A stretch of 64,000 nucleotides of DNA. It comes from Limibacterium fermenti (GTDB lineage Bacteria > Bacteroidota > Bacteroidia > Bacteroidales > Dysgonomonadaceae). The notes beneath the pieces are model-generated. The model made no database searches and had not been told where the DNA came from. It was given only the letters and a program-made list of their open reading frames with translations. The stretch spans positions 1,488,001 through 1,552,000 of the forward strand of contig NZ_CP159486.1 of the NCBI RefSeq assembly GCF_041902845.1, read 5' to 3'. A program made the position numbers and the translations under genes. This document shows, piece after piece, positions 7,658-16,848 of this stretch (the stretch's first letter is position 1; the number at the start of each line of letters is the position of its first letter).

Positions 7658-9684
7658 AACTCGGAGTTTATTTTAACTCTACCGGAGGTGTCGCTTGGAG
7701 GGACGCCGTCGGTTGCCCCATCGCTTGTCCGATTGTGGAAGAGGCCGAATGGGTGGAACGCTTTCAGGCTTTTATCGTGCGGGGCGTCTTGTTTCATTTT
7801 TTCGTATACCGAAACGATATGTTGCAGAATGCCGTTTTCGTCCAACTGTTGTAGTTTGAGCAGTTCTTTTACGGCCCCGTGCGGAACAAACCGGTCGTCT
7901 ATTCCCATCTGATGCACTTGGATATCCGTCAATCCGTTGGCCGCATAAAATTCCAGTACGGCGCTGCCTAATCCGCCGATTTTCGTTCCGTGCTCGAGCG
8001 TGATAATATAACGGAACTCTTTGGCCACATTCAGCAAGAGCTCTTCATCGATGGGTTTAAGGAAGAGCATATCGTAATGCGCCACGCTGATGCCCATTTC
8101 TTTGGCTTTTTTAATGGCCCGGGCGGCATTGTTTCCGATAGTGCCGATAGACAGTAGCGCGATGTCGCTTCCTTTCGATAATTGGCGTCCTTTACCGATG
8201 GGGATAATCTCCGGCTCGTTATGCCAATCTGTCAGTTCCCCGTGGCCACGAGGGTAACGGATGACAAAAGGTCCGTCGTTACCGTAAACCGCCGTATACA
8301 TCAGGTTGCGTAAATCGTGCTCGTTGTAGGGCGCTGAGATAACCAAGTTCGGAATCAAGCGCATGTAGGCTAAATCGAAAACGCCATGATGGGTAGGTCC
8401 GTCTTCGCCCACCAACCCGGCGCGATCGAGGCAAAACACGACCTTTAGTTTTTGCAGCGCCACATCATGGATTATTTGATCGTAGGCGCGCTGCATGAAC
8501 GAGGAATAAATGTTGCAGAAAGGAATCAACCCTTCTTTGGCCATGCCGGCCGAGAACGTCACGGCATGAGCTTCGGCGATACCCACATCGAAAGACCTTT
8601 CGGGGAAGCGATTCATCATAAACGACATGGAGCAGCCTGTGGGCATGGCAGGTGTAACGCCGACAATCTTCTCGTTCTTTTCGGCCATCTCCACCAATGT
8701 ATGCCCGAAGATATCCTGATAGAGTTGGGGTTGGTTTTCTTTTATTTGAACAAGGCGTTCGCCGGTTTCTTTATTGAACAATCCGGGGGCATGCCAGATG
8801 GTAGCCGATTTCTCCGCGGGTTTGAACCCTTTGCCCTTTACGGTTTTTATGTGCAGCAGCTTGGGGCCCGTCATATCTTTAATATTCCTCAATACGCGGA
8901 TCAGCCCCGGCAGATCGTGTCCGTCTACCGGCCCGAAATAGCGGATGTTAAATCCTTCGAAAAGGTTTTGCTCTTTGGTTATCAGTGACTTCATGCTGTT
9001 GTTGAAGCGCAGCATTTGGTTCTTGTCCTGTTCGGTAATCAGGTTGTTGTTCTTGAATTTTTGGTAAAGGTGATTCCTGACTTTATTATATTTTGAAGAG
9101 GTTGTCAGTTTGACCAGATAATCTTGCAATCCCCCCACATTATTATCGATAGACATATTGTTGTCGTTGAGGATAATCAAGAGGTTGTTAGGCTGGGAGC
9201 AGGCATTGTTCAGGCCTTCGTAAGCCAGTCCGCCGGTCATGGAGCCGTCTCCGATGATCGCCACCACATGGCGGTTGTCTTCGTGATGGAGAGTCGCCGC
9301 CACGGCCATTCCCAATGCGGCGGAAATAGACGTGGATGCATGTCCTGCAATAAACGTATCGTACTCGCTTTCGGCAGGATTGGTGAACCCGGAGAGTCCG
9401 TTTAGCTTGCGGTTGGTATAAAACCGATCGCGGCGGCCCGTCAGTATTTTATGGCTGTAAGCCTGATGGCCTACATCCCAAACCAACCGGTCGTAAGGGG
9501 TATTGTAAAGATAATGAAGCGCCACTGTCAATTCAACGGTACCCAAACTCGAAGCAAAATGTCCGGGATTGTGAGAGAGTTGTTCGATAATAAACTCCCT
9601 CAAATCGGCACAGACGACTTCTAGCTGTTCGATATCGAGTTTCTTTAAATCTTCAGGACTATTGATATTTTGCAAATATTTCAT
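7654..9684 (-). CDS. dxs: 1-deoxy-D-xylulose-5-phosphate synthase
   Basis: Thiamine-diphosphate enzyme that condenses pyruvate and glyceraldehyde 3-phosphate, the first step of the MEP isoprenoid pathway. Visible motifs are NPGHFASSLGTVELTVALHY near the N-terminus, the cofactor motif IIGDGSMTGG with its downstream NDNNMSI, and the conserved DRAGLVGEDGPTHHG loop of the central domain. The start is set at ATG 9684 because GGAG lies just upstream of it; an upstream in-frame TTG at 9705 has no such support. The 676-residue product carries a tail of about 44 residues (from DAPHDKSLKAF) beyond the usual end; this tail is low-complexity and looks like translated intergenic DNA. The stop overlaps the trkA start. 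Confidence 0.96.
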   Translation of the reverse strand: MKYLQNINSPEDLKKLDIEQLEVVCADLREFIIEQLSHNPGHFASSLGTVELTVALHYLYNTPYDRLVWDVGHQAYSHKILTGRRDRFYTNRKLNGLSGFTNPAESEYDTFIAGHASTSISAALGMAVAATLHHEDNRHVVAIIGDGSMTGGLAYEGLNNACSQPNNLLIILNDNNMSIDNNVGGLQDYLVKLTTSSKYNKVRNHLYQKFKNNNLITEQDKNQMLRFNNSMKSLITKEQNLFEGFNIRYFGPVDGHDLPGLIRVLRNIKDMTGPKLLHIKTVKGKGFKPAEKSATIWHAPGLFNKETGERLVQIKENQPQLYQDIFGHTLVEMAEKNEKIVGVTPAMPTGCSMSFMMNRFPERSFDVGIAEAHAVTFSAGMAKEGLIPFCNIYSSFMQRAYDQIIHDVALQKLKVVFCLDRAGLVGEDGPTHHGVFDLAYMRLIPNLVISAPYNEHDLRNLMYTAVYGNDGPFVIRYPRGHGELTDWHNEPEIIPIGKGRQLSKGSDIALLSIGTIGNNAARAIKKAKEMGISVAHYDMLFLKPIDEELLLNVAKEFRYIITLEHGTKIGGLGSAVLEFYAANGLTDIQVHQMGIDDRFVPHGAVKELLKLQQLDENGILQHIVSVYEKMKQDAPHDKSLKAFHPFGLFHNRTSDGATDGVPPSDTSGRVKINSEL

Positions 9685-9748
9685 TCTTTCTCCAATCGCC
9701 GACAAGTTTATAACGATAAGTATCGTAGATTAGTTTAAAATTTATCCA

Positions 9749-11947
9749 TTAATTGGCCATATCCGAGAGGAATTTGATCCGTACGAGGCGTATTTCGTCA
9801 CTCGTATAGTCGGCCAGTTCCTCCTGCGCTTTCTGCAAATCGTCCGTTTCCGCTTCTTGAAAGTAGTCGTAAATATCTTCCAAGACATCTTCGTCCATGA
9901 CTTCATCGAGAAAATAGTCGATATTTATTTTGGTGCCGGAATAAACGATCGCTTCCACTTCGGTGAGCATATCGTTAAAGTCGATTCCTTTCGATTCGGC
10001 CAGGTCATCGAGCGCTACTTTACGGTCGATAGCCTGAACAATCGATACTTTCAACTTCGATTTGTTGGCGACGGTCTTTACCCGCAAGTCTTCGGGACGG
10101 GTAATATCGTTCTCCTCGACGTGCTTTTTAATCAAATCGACAAACTCTTGGCCGTATCGTTTGGCTTTTCCCGCCCCGACACCCGGAATGTTTTGCAATT
10201 CTTCGAGCGTGATAGGATAGGAGGTTGCCATCGCCTCAAGCGAAGCCGGTTGGAAAATGACATACGGCGGCACATTTAATTTCTTCGACAGCTTTTTGCG
10301 TAAATCTTTCATCATCGAGAAAAGAACCGGGTCGGCGGCTCCTCCCGTGCTGCCGCCGGCAGAGGCCAACGACGATTCCGATTCCAAATCGGGTAAATCG
10401 CCCTCTTCTTCCTCTTCCTTCACGATCTTGAACGAGACGGGTTTTTTCAGAAAGTCTTTTCCTTTTTTGGTGACTTTCAGAATGCCATAGTTCTCGATAT
10501 CTTTTTTCAGATAATTATCGAGTGATGCCTGCCGGATGACGGCGTTCCAGATGTGTTCACTTTCATCCGATCCCGAGCCGAATTCTTCCAACTCGTTATG
10601 GCTGAATGTCTCTATCTCCGACGTTTCTTTTCCCAATAAGAAGTTGACCACATAGTCGGCTTTCTGTTTCTCTTTTAACGCAATAATAGCTTCTAATACT
10701 GTAATGAGTAATTCTTTTGCTTCCACCTTGATTTTAGGATTTAAACAATTATCACAATGTTCACAATTTTCTATGTTGTAATCTTCACCGAAATAGTGCA
10801 ATAACACTTTTCTCCTACACACCGGCGACTCGGCGTATGCGGCCGTCTCCATGAGCAGTTGCCGGCCTATTTCTTGTTCCGATACCGGCTTGCCGTGCAT
10901 GAAACGTTCGAGTTTTTGCAAGTCCTTTTCCGAATAAAAGGCGATGCATTTGCCCTCTCCGCCGTCGCGTCCCGCGCGTCCCGTTTCCTGGTAATATCCT
11001 TCCAGGCTTTTGGGGATGTCGTAATGGATGACATATCGCACATCGGGTTTGTCGATTCCCATTCCGAAGGCGATGGTTGCTACAATCACGTTCACCTTTT
11101 CCATCAGAAAAGCATCCTGATTGGCGCTTCGTGTGGCGGCATCCATTCCTGCGTGATAGGGTAGGGCCAGAATGTTATTGGCTTGTAGTATTTGTGAGAA
11201 ATCATCGACCTTCTTCCGGCTCAGGCAATAAACGATACCCGATTTATCGCCCTGCGAAAGGATATACTTAATGATTTCCCTATCGATGGTTTCCGTTTTA
11301 CGGCGCACTTCGTAATACAGGTTCGGGCGGTTGAACGATGACTTGAATACTTCCGCATCCAACATCCCGAGCGTTTTTTGAATGTCGTGCTGCACCTTCG
11401 GCGTTGCCGTGGCCGTAAGGGCGATCACCGGACGCAGGCCTATTTCTTTTATAATGGGGCGTATCCGGCGGTATTCCGGTCGGAAGTCATGCCCCCATTC
11501 CGATATGCAATGCGCTTCGTCCACAGCATAAAAAGAGATCTTTACGTTGCGCAAAAACTCGATGTTTTCGAGTTTTGTCAGCGACTCGGGAGCCACATAC
11601 AGCAGCTTGGTCTTTCCCGCCATAATATCCCGCTTCACTTCCTCGACCTCTTGGCGGTTGAGCGAAGAATTCAAAAAATGCGCAATGCCGTCTTCTTGAC
11701 TAAAATTGCGCATGGAATCGACTTGATTCTTCATCAAAGCGATTAAGGGCGAGATGACGATAGCCGTACCTTCCGATAAGAGAGCGGGAAGTTGATAGCA
11801 TAACGATTTCCCTCCGCCCGTGGGCATTAGTACGAACGTATTTTTTTCGGATAAGATACTGCGCATAATGGCCTCTTGATTGCCTTTAAACGTATCGAAT
11901 CCGAAATATTCTTTTAGTCCTTTGTGTAGAATTTCTTGTCCTTCCAT
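9749..11947 (-). CDS. recQ: ATP-dependent DNA helicase RecQ
   Basis: 3'-5' superfamily 2 helicase for recombination and stalled-fork processing. The 732 residues show Walker A MPTGGGKSLCYQLP near residue 40, the DEAH box in YAVDEAHCISEWGHDFRPEY with the RecQ aromatic loop, helicase motif VI (YYQETGRAGRDG), a zinc-binding cysteine cluster (CRRKVLLHYF followed by CEHCDNC), the RQC region and a C-terminal HRDC domain (ELQNIPGVGAGKAKRYG). An extra helical, acidic C-terminal extension of about 100 residues makes it longer than E. coli RecQ (about 610), as I recall is common in Bacteroidetes. It has its own promoter at 11998-12005 and ends 64 bases before dxs. Confidence 0.96.
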   Translation of the reverse strand: MEGQEILHKGLKEYFGFDTFKGNQEAIMRSILSEKNTFVLMPTGGGKSLCYQLPALLSEGTAIVISPLIALMKNQVDSMRNFSQEDGIAHFLNSSLNRQEVEEVKRDIMAGKTKLLYVAPESLTKLENIEFLRNVKISFYAVDEAHCISEWGHDFRPEYRRIRPIIKEIGLRPVIALTATATPKVQHDIQKTLGMLDAEVFKSSFNRPNLYYEVRRKTETIDREIIKYILSQGDKSGIVYCLSRKKVDDFSQILQANNILALPYHAGMDAATRSANQDAFLMEKVNVIVATIAFGMGIDKPDVRYVIHYDIPKSLEGYYQETGRAGRDGGEGKCIAFYSEKDLQKLERFMHGKPVSEQEIGRQLLMETAAYAESPVCRRKVLLHYFGEDYNIENCEHCDNCLNPKIKVEAKELLITVLEAIIALKEKQKADYVVNFLLGKETSEIETFSHNELEEFGSGSDESEHIWNAVIRQASLDNYLKKDIENYGILKVTKKGKDFLKKPVSFKIVKEEEEEGDLPDLESESSLASAGGSTGGAADPVLFSMMKDLRKKLSKKLNVPPYVIFQPASLEAMATSYPITLEELQNIPGVGAGKAKRYGQEFVDLIKKHVEENDITRPEDLRVKTVANKSKLKVSIVQAIDRKVALDDLAESKGIDFNDMLTEVEAIVYSGTKINIDYFLDEVMDEDVLEDIYDYFQEAETDDLQKAQEELADYTSDEIRLVRIKFLSDMAN

Positions 11948-11997
11948 AGAGCGATCTCGCTTTCAAATAAAAATTAACTTTTCCCGCGAGCCAGTTA

Positions 11998-12005
11998 CAA
12001 ATATA
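11998..12005 (-). promoter_or_regulatory. Bacteroidetes -7 box (TATATTTG) for recQ
   Basis: CAAATATA on the plus strand gives TATATTTG on the minus strand, a perfect -7 element about 51 bases upstream of the recQ ATG. No clear -33 TTTG is seen at the standard distance. It suggests that recQ is transcribed separately from clpX. Confidence 0.55.
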
Positions 12006-12056
12006 GGAAAGTATTTTTTATTATCCATCATAAAATTAAAATACGAAACGAAGCAA

Positions 12057-12081
12057 ATCCATAAAACATAATTTTATGGAT
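12057..12081. terminator. AT-rich hairpin after clpX
   Basis: ATCCATAAAA at 12057-12066 and TTTTATGGAT at 12072-12081 form a perfect 10-bp stem with a five-base loop. It lies between the clpX stop (12139) and the recQ promoter, so it may end the clpP-clpX transcript. It lacks a strong GC stem and a U tract, so an operator role for the recQ promoter is also possible. Confidence 0.4.
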
Positions 12082-12138
12082 AAACTTTATGAAAAACGGG
12101 TTGATTGTTTACTGAAAGGACGTGGAAAAAGATACCCG

Positions 12139-13380
12139 TCATGCCACTTTTAAGTGTTGCAATCCGGATTTTTCGAGATGTTCGATTGCATATTTCCTCG
12201 AAATATGCAATTTTTTCTTTTCTTCGGAAGGCAGGGAGAACATTGCATCCATCATAATGGCTTCGACGATGGAACGCAGTCCCCGCGCACCCAGCTTGAA
12301 CTCGATGGCTTTATCGACAATATACTCGTTTGCGTCCTTATCGAAAGTGAGTGTAACGCCGTCCATCTCGAAAAGCTTCTGATATTGTTTGACGATGGAG
12401 TTCTTCGGTTCGATAAGAATACGAAGCAATGCATCCCGGTCCAACGGTTCCAAAAAAGTAAGTATCGGCAAGCGGCCGATGATTTCGGGAATCAGTCCGA
12501 ACGTTTTTAAATCCATCGGAGTAATGTATTTCATCAAATTATTCCGGTCGATGGTCGTTTGCTCATTGCTTGCAGCATACCCTACAACGCGTGTATTTAA
12601 GCGTTGGGCTATTTTTCTTTCGATACCGTCGAAGGCGCCTCCGCAAATAAAAAGAATGTTTTTTGTGTTGACGGAGATCATCCGTTGTTCGGGATGCTTG
12701 CGTCCTCCTTGGGGCGGAACGTTTACGATAGAGCCTTCCAGAAGTTTCAGCAACCCTTGCTGTACCCCTTCTCCGCTCACATCGCGGGTGATGGAGGGGT
12801 TATCGCTTTTACGGGCTATTTTATCGATCTCGTCGATGAACACAATTCCTCTTTCGGCCGAAGCGACATCGAAATCGGCCACCTGAAGCAGCCGCGAAAG
12901 AATGCTTTCGATATCTTCTCCCACATATCCGGCTTCGGTGAGCACCGTGGCATCGACAATCGTAAAAGGTACGCGCAGTATTTTGGCTATTGTCCGGGCA
13001 AGAAGGGTTTTGCCGGTACCTGTTGCACCCACCATAATAATATTGGATTTCTCAATCTCCACGTCATCTTTTACCGATTTCTGAAGAATTCGCTTGTAAT
13101 GATTATATACGGCTACCGACAGGAAACGTTTTGCATTTTCCTGCCCGATAACGTATTGATCGAGAAATTCCTTTATTTGTTTGGGTTTTGGAAGCGAATT
13201 GAGTGATATTTCGGGCGCCGAATGTCCGGAACTCTTGAATGTTTCGTTGACAATCTCATATGCTTGTTCGACGCACATGTCGCAGATATAGCCGGAGATT
13301 CCGGATATCAGCATATTCACTTCATTTTCACTTCTTCCGCAAAAGCTGCAATAATTACTACTGTTTGCCTTCTTTGCCAT
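12139..13380 (-). CDS. clpX: ATP-dependent Clp protease ATPase subunit ClpX
   Basis: Unfoldase that recognises substrates and feeds them to ClpP. The 413-residue protein begins with the ClpX zinc-binding domain (CSFC near residues 11-14 and CDMC about 20 residues later), followed by the AAA+ core with Walker A GATGTGKT, Walker B (GIVFIDEIDK), the GYVGED pore loop and a C-terminal small domain. An IGF-type ClpP-docking loop is expected around LNTRVVGYAAS but is not canonical here. It starts eight bases after the clpP stop, so the two are one operon. Confidence 0.97.
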   Translation of the reverse strand: MAKKANSSNYCSFCGRSENEVNMLISGISGYICDMCVEQAYEIVNETFKSSGHSAPEISLNSLPKPKQIKEFLDQYVIGQENAKRFLSVAVYNHYKRILQKSVKDDVEIEKSNIIMVGATGTGKTLLARTIAKILRVPFTIVDATVLTEAGYVGEDIESILSRLLQVADFDVASAERGIVFIDEIDKIARKSDNPSITRDVSGEGVQQGLLKLLEGSIVNVPPQGGRKHPEQRMISVNTKNILFICGGAFDGIERKIAQRLNTRVVGYAASNEQTTIDRNNLMKYITPMDLKTFGLIPEIIGRLPILTFLEPLDRDALLRILIEPKNSIVKQYQKLFEMDGVTLTFDKDANEYIVDKAIEFKLGARGLRSIVEAIMMDAMFSLPSEEKKKLHISRKYAIEHLEKSGLQHLKVA

Positions 13381-13388
13381 TCGATATT

Positions 13389-14063
13389 TTATTTTTTTAT
13401 CAATACATCGTCCACCATGCCATACTCTTTCGCTTCGGAAGCGGTCATCCAGAAGTCGCGGTCCGAATCGCGCGCCACATCCTCTACCGGTTTCCCGGAA
13501 TGCTTCGAGATGATGGAAAAAAGTTCTTGTTTCACTTTCGCTATTTCACGGGCGGTGATTTCGATGTCGGATGCTTGTCCCTGTACCCCTCCCAGAGGTT
13601 GATGAATCATTACCCTCGAGTGTGTAAGGGCGAAACGTTTCTGGGCTGTTCCCGATACCAACAATACCGCAGCCATCGACGCCGCGATACCCGTGCAAAT
13701 AGTCGATACGTTACTCGATATAAATTGCATCGTGTCGTAGATGCCGTATCCTGCATATACCGATCCGCCCGGAGAATTAATATAGATAGAGATATCTTTT
13801 CCGGGGTCGGAAGAATCCAAGAACAGCAATTGGGCTTGGATGACGTTGGCCGTGTAATCGTCTATCTGTGTGCCTAAAAAGATAATACGATCCATCATTA
13901 AACGCGAGAATACATCCATCTGTGCGATGTTTAACTGACGTTCCTCAATAATGGTGGGGGAAATGTATCCTCCGCCCTGACTGGTTATGTTCATATAACT
14001 GTCTAATCTGGAACCACTCATTCCTAAATGCTTAGTGGCGTATTTTCTGAATTCGTTATTCAT
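13389..14063 (-). CDS. clpP: ATP-dependent Clp protease proteolytic subunit ClpP
   Basis: Serine protease that forms the double heptameric barrel of the ClpXP protease. The 224 residues include the catalytic serine context GIAASMAAVLL, the histidine context THSRVMIHQPLGG and the aspartate region DRDFWMTASEAKEYGMVD. The N-terminal part is about 25 residues longer than the mature enzyme, consistent with a cleaved propeptide. It lies upstream of clpX with an eight-base gap and downstream of tig, the common tig-clpP-clpX order, and has its own promoter candidate at 14151-14158. Confidence 0.97.
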   Translation of the reverse strand: MNNEFRKYATKHLGMSGSRLDSYMNITSQGGGYISPTIIEERQLNIAQMDVFSRLMMDRIIFLGTQIDDYTANVIQAQLLFLDSSDPGKDISIYINSPGGSVYAGYGIYDTMQFISSNVSTICTGIAASMAAVLLVSGTAQKRFALTHSRVMIHQPLGGVQGQASDIEITAREIAKVKQELFSIISKHSGKPVEDVARDSDRDFWMTASEAKEYGMVDDVLIKK

Positions 14064-14150
14064 AAATTGAGTTGTTAATTCTGTTTGTTACTTTATTGCT
14101 CTCTTTTACCGGTTGCAAATAAAGTGCCAATTATTTTTGATTTTACCAAA

Positions 14151-14158
14151 CAAAGATA
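14151..14158 (-). promoter_or_regulatory. Bacteroidetes -7 box (TATCTTTG) for clpPX
   Basis: CAAAGATA on the plus strand reads TATCTTTG toward clpP, about 90 bases before its ATG. No TTTG occurs at the standard -33 distance. It would let clpPX be expressed independently of tig. Confidence 0.5.
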
Positions 14159-14226
14159 TAATGAATGATCCAAACGAACAATTATTCTGAAAAAAACTCC
14201 GGCCTGCTTTTGACACGACCCCGTCG

Positions 14227-15717
14227 TTAGTCTTTTTGCTCTTGGTCTGCTTCTTCCGTTTGTTCTTCGTGCGAATGCCCCTCGTGACCATGCTCGTGAT
14301 CGTGATCATGCGAATGCCCCTCATGATCATGTGAATGATCGTGAGGATTGGGGTTTATTTCCTCCAAGAGTTTGCGGAAGTCTTCCGACGAAACGGCTTT
14401 TTCGTTTATCTGGATGTTTTCTTTCAGCCAATCGATTAGTTTGCCTTCAATAGCGCGGTCATAAAGGTTGCGGACGGTTTGTTCGTTTTCCATCATGTTC
14501 TTTATGTAGCTTTGCAAAAGGTCTGCCGGCACATTGGTCATTCCATATTGGGTGAATTGTGCTTTTGCCACCTCTTCGGCCAGCGATTCGAGATCGTTAC
14601 TTTCAATTTTGATATCGTTATCGCTTATAATCTTGTCGCGTGCAATCATATATTTCAGGTCTTCGAGCACTTGCGGATAGTTTTCATCGGTTAATTGCGA
14701 CGATTTTGCCGATTCTTCGGAGCGTTGCAACCAACGTTTAAATAATTCTGCGGGAAGCTGCACCTCTTCCATCTTCGAGAGAATCAGTTTGCGGGCTTCC
14801 TGCAAGAAAAGATTGTCGGAGCTGGGTTTGAACTGGTTATTGAGACTTTCCGCTACTTTCGATTTAAACTCTTCCTCGGTGGTAGCCGCGCCTTCACCCA
14901 ATACTTTGTCGAAAAGTTCCTGATTCATTTCGGCTTCTTTGTAGCGGGTCACTTCTTTGATGTCGAAACGGAATTCCGACCGGATATCTTTTACATCTTC
15001 CTTAATGGTTTGCAACAACGAGGCAATTTCGGCATCATTATTATCATACGCTATTTTAGGATCGAAAACGACGCTGTCGCCTACTTTGGCGCCGATGAAT
15101 TTTTGCTTGATTTCTTCGTCTTTTACATACGACGGCATCAGGATGGCATTTTCAATGACGCGTCCGTTTTCTTTATCCTTACCGTTTTCCTGTTCGGTAA
15201 GGATACCCTTGATCAGGTCGGTGTCCAATGCCGGTTCTTCCACATTGACGTATGTCCCGTAGTTTTGTTTGTAGGCTTCCATCTGCTTGTCGAGCAAATT
15301 CTCTTCGAGCTCCACCTTATAATAAGTGGCTTCGTCATTTTTCGTAAATGCCAGGTCGAATTCGGGAGAAAGAGCTACATCGAAATAAAACGTGAACGTT
15401 TCCTCCTTGTCCAAATCCGGCTGTTTATCTTCGCTTTCATCGGGCATCGGTTCGCCTAATATCTTTACCTTGTTGTCACGAATATAATTCGTTAAAGCAT
15501 CGTTTAAAATCTTGTTGAGTTCTTCTACGAGAACGGCTTTCCCATACATTTTACGGATAAGCCCTTTGGGGACTTTCCCTTGGCGGAAGCCGGGAATATT
15601 CGCTTTTTGGCGGAATTGGTTCAAGGATGATTCTACTTTACCTTCGTAATCGGTTTTTTCCAGCTCAACGGCAATTACGCCGTTCACTTCGTCAGTCTTA
15701 TTAAGTGATACCTTCAT
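14227..15717 (-). CDS. tig: Trigger factor with histidine-rich C-terminal tail
   Basis: Ribosome-associated chaperone that shields nascent chains at the exit tunnel. The N-terminal ribosome-binding domain is clear, with the signature-like GFRQGKVPKGLIRKMYG around residues 39-55. The central peptidyl-prolyl isomerase domain is strongly divergent, and a long helical C-terminal substrate cradle follows. At 496 residues it is longer than usual (about 430-450) because of a 42-residue tail: residues 459-483 hold 12 histidines alternating with Asp, Ser, Glu and Gly, followed by an acidic end. Such tails bind Ni, Zn or Cu, as in SlyD; the role here is unknown. A full promoter lies upstream at 15811-15841. 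Start ATG 15717. Confidence 0.93.
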   Translation of the reverse strand: MKVSLNKTDEVNGVIAVELEKTDYEGKVESSLNQFRQKANIPGFRQGKVPKGLIRKMYGKAVLVEELNKILNDALTNYIRDNKVKILGEPMPDESEDKQPDLDKEETFTFYFDVALSPEFDLAFTKNDEATYYKVELEENLLDKQMEAYKQNYGTYVNVEEPALDTDLIKGILTEQENGKDKENGRVIENAILMPSYVKDEEIKQKFIGAKVGDSVVFDPKIAYDNNDAEIASLLQTIKEDVKDIRSEFRFDIKEVTRYKEAEMNQELFDKVLGEGAATTEEEFKSKVAESLNNQFKPSSDNLFLQEARKLILSKMEEVQLPAELFKRWLQRSEESAKSSQLTDENYPQVLEDLKYMIARDKIISDNDIKIESNDLESLAEEVAKAQFTQYGMTNVPADLLQSYIKNMMENEQTVRNLYDRAIEGKLIDWLKENIQINEKAVSSEDFRKLLEEINPNPHDHSHDHEGHSHDHDHEHGHEGHSHEEQTEEADQEQKD

Positions 15718-15810
15718 TGGAATGTCAATATATTTTTAATTCGTTTTGTGAGTTTGGAATGTAAATCTGCTGATTTCAACTATTTAAAGCTCTTTTCCAA
15801 AACAAGACTG

Positions 15811-15841
15811 CAAAATTAGTGTTATTCTTTTAAACTGCAAA
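15811..15841 (-). promoter_or_regulatory. Complete Bacteroidetes promoter for tig
   Basis: On the minus strand, TTTG (15841-15838) and TAATTTTG (15818-15811) are separated by exactly 19 bases, matching the -33/-7 consensus of the primary Bacteroidetes sigma factor. The transcript would start near 15804, leaving a leader of about 87 bases before the tig ATG. Confidence 0.7.
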
Positions 15842-15852
15842 AAAATATTATC

Positions 15853-15898
15853 TCAATCTCCATCAATCTCTCATCAATCATCTTCAATCTCCATCAAT
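15853..15898. repeat. Two direct copies of a 15-base repeat
   Basis: TCAATCTCCATCAAT occurs at 15853-15867 and 15884-15898, 31 bases apart, between the divergent tig and CPBP promoters, with further degenerate CATCAATC copies in between. They could be operator sites or simple slippage products. A similar CAATCTACATCAATC tract lies at about 58810-58825. Confidence 0.45.
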
Positions 15899-15903
15899 TT
15901 TTG

Positions 15904-15911
15904 TATCTTTG
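15904..15911 (+). promoter_or_regulatory. Bacteroidetes -7 box (TATCTTTG) for the CPBP protease gene
   Basis: A perfect TATCTTTG lies 21 bases before ATG 15933, giving a very short leader. It rules out the in-frame TTG at 15909, which lies within the box. No clear TTTG at -33. Confidence 0.6.
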
Positions 15912-15932
15912 CATCGTAAAATACATTACTAC

Positions 15933-16835
15933 ATGCAGCAAATATTAGCCGGCTCTTCCCCGTTGTCGAGATTGTTTTATCTCTTTCTTTTTGCATTCCT
16001 CGGATTATTCGTGGCGAGCGGATTATCGATAGGCGTTTCGCGCATTTTTAACTTATCCGGTGCGGATGCCGGCGTACTCTATGTGACGCTTTTTTTGCAA
16101 TCGGCCGGCATGTTCCTGCTGCCTGCTTACACCGTTGCGGCATGGAGTTCTCGCGAGCCCCTGCGATATTTGAAGCTTCAGAAAACGGATGGAGCGGAGA
16201 GAGGCTTTCTATTGGCGGTGATGGTCTATGTGTTGTCGTATGCTTTCGTGGCTTTTTTAACTCGATGGAACCAGGGAATCACCTTGCCGGAGTCGATGCA
16301 TGGTATCGAACAGTACATGCGCGCCATGGAAGATTCGGCCATGGAAACGACCGACCGGTTGCTTTCGGGGCAAACTATCGGGACGTTTTTGCTGAACTTT
16401 CTCATTATGGCTGTGCTTGCTGCGGTTGCCGAAGAGTTGTTCTTTCGAGGGGCGTTGCAGCAGTTCATCGAAGAATGGGCCGGTAACGGGCATGTGGCCG
16501 TTTGGGTGTCGGCATTTATTTTCAGTGCTCTGCACATGCAGTTTTACGGCTTTTTTCCGCGATTGGCGCTGGGGGTGTTATTGGGCTATTTATTCTTTTA
16601 CACGCGTAACCTGTGGGTGCCGATTATCATGCATCTTTTCAATAACGGGGTTATAGTGATCGTATATTTTTTACGGAAAGAGGACGATTGGACGGCGAAT
16701 TTGGACGATATGCCGTTATCGCTGACCTTTGGCGTGGGGGCTGTGTTGAGTGTTTTCTTTACGGTATGGGCTTTCCGATGGTACCTGTCCGGAAAGCGTC
16801 GGAAAGGCGCTTCGGAGGAAGCCGACCCTTCATAA
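15933..16835 (+). CDS. CPBP family intramembrane metalloprotease
   Basis: Integral membrane protein of the CAAX protease/bacteriocin-processing (CPBP, Abi) family, about 300 residues with about eight hydrophobic helices. The three family motifs are present: EELFFRG with E167, E168 and R172; an FxxxH motif in FSALHMQF; and HLFNNG near residue 235. These place it among active glutamate-type intramembrane endopeptidases rather than degraded relatives. The substrate is unknown; bacterial members act on signal peptides, anti-sigma factors or bacteriocins. ATG 15933 is chosen because the promoter ends at 15911. The gene is 13 bases before a DUF3109 gene and probably co-transcribed with it. Confidence 0.88.
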   Translation: MQQILAGSSPLSRLFYLFLFAFLGLFVASGLSIGVSRIFNLSGADAGVLYVTLFLQSAGMFLLPAYTVAAWSSREPLRYLKLQKTDGAERGFLLAVMVYVLSYAFVAFLTRWNQGITLPESMHGIEQYMRAMEDSAMETTDRLLSGQTIGTFLLNFLIMAVLAAVAEELFFRGALQQFIEEWAGNGHVAVWVSAFIFSALHMQFYGFFPRLALGVLLGYLFFYTRNLWVPIIMHLFNNGVIVIVYFLRKEDDWTANLDDMPLSLTFGVGAVLSVFFTVWAFRWYLSGKRRKGASEEADPS

Positions 16836-16848
16836 TTTTTTTAGTATA

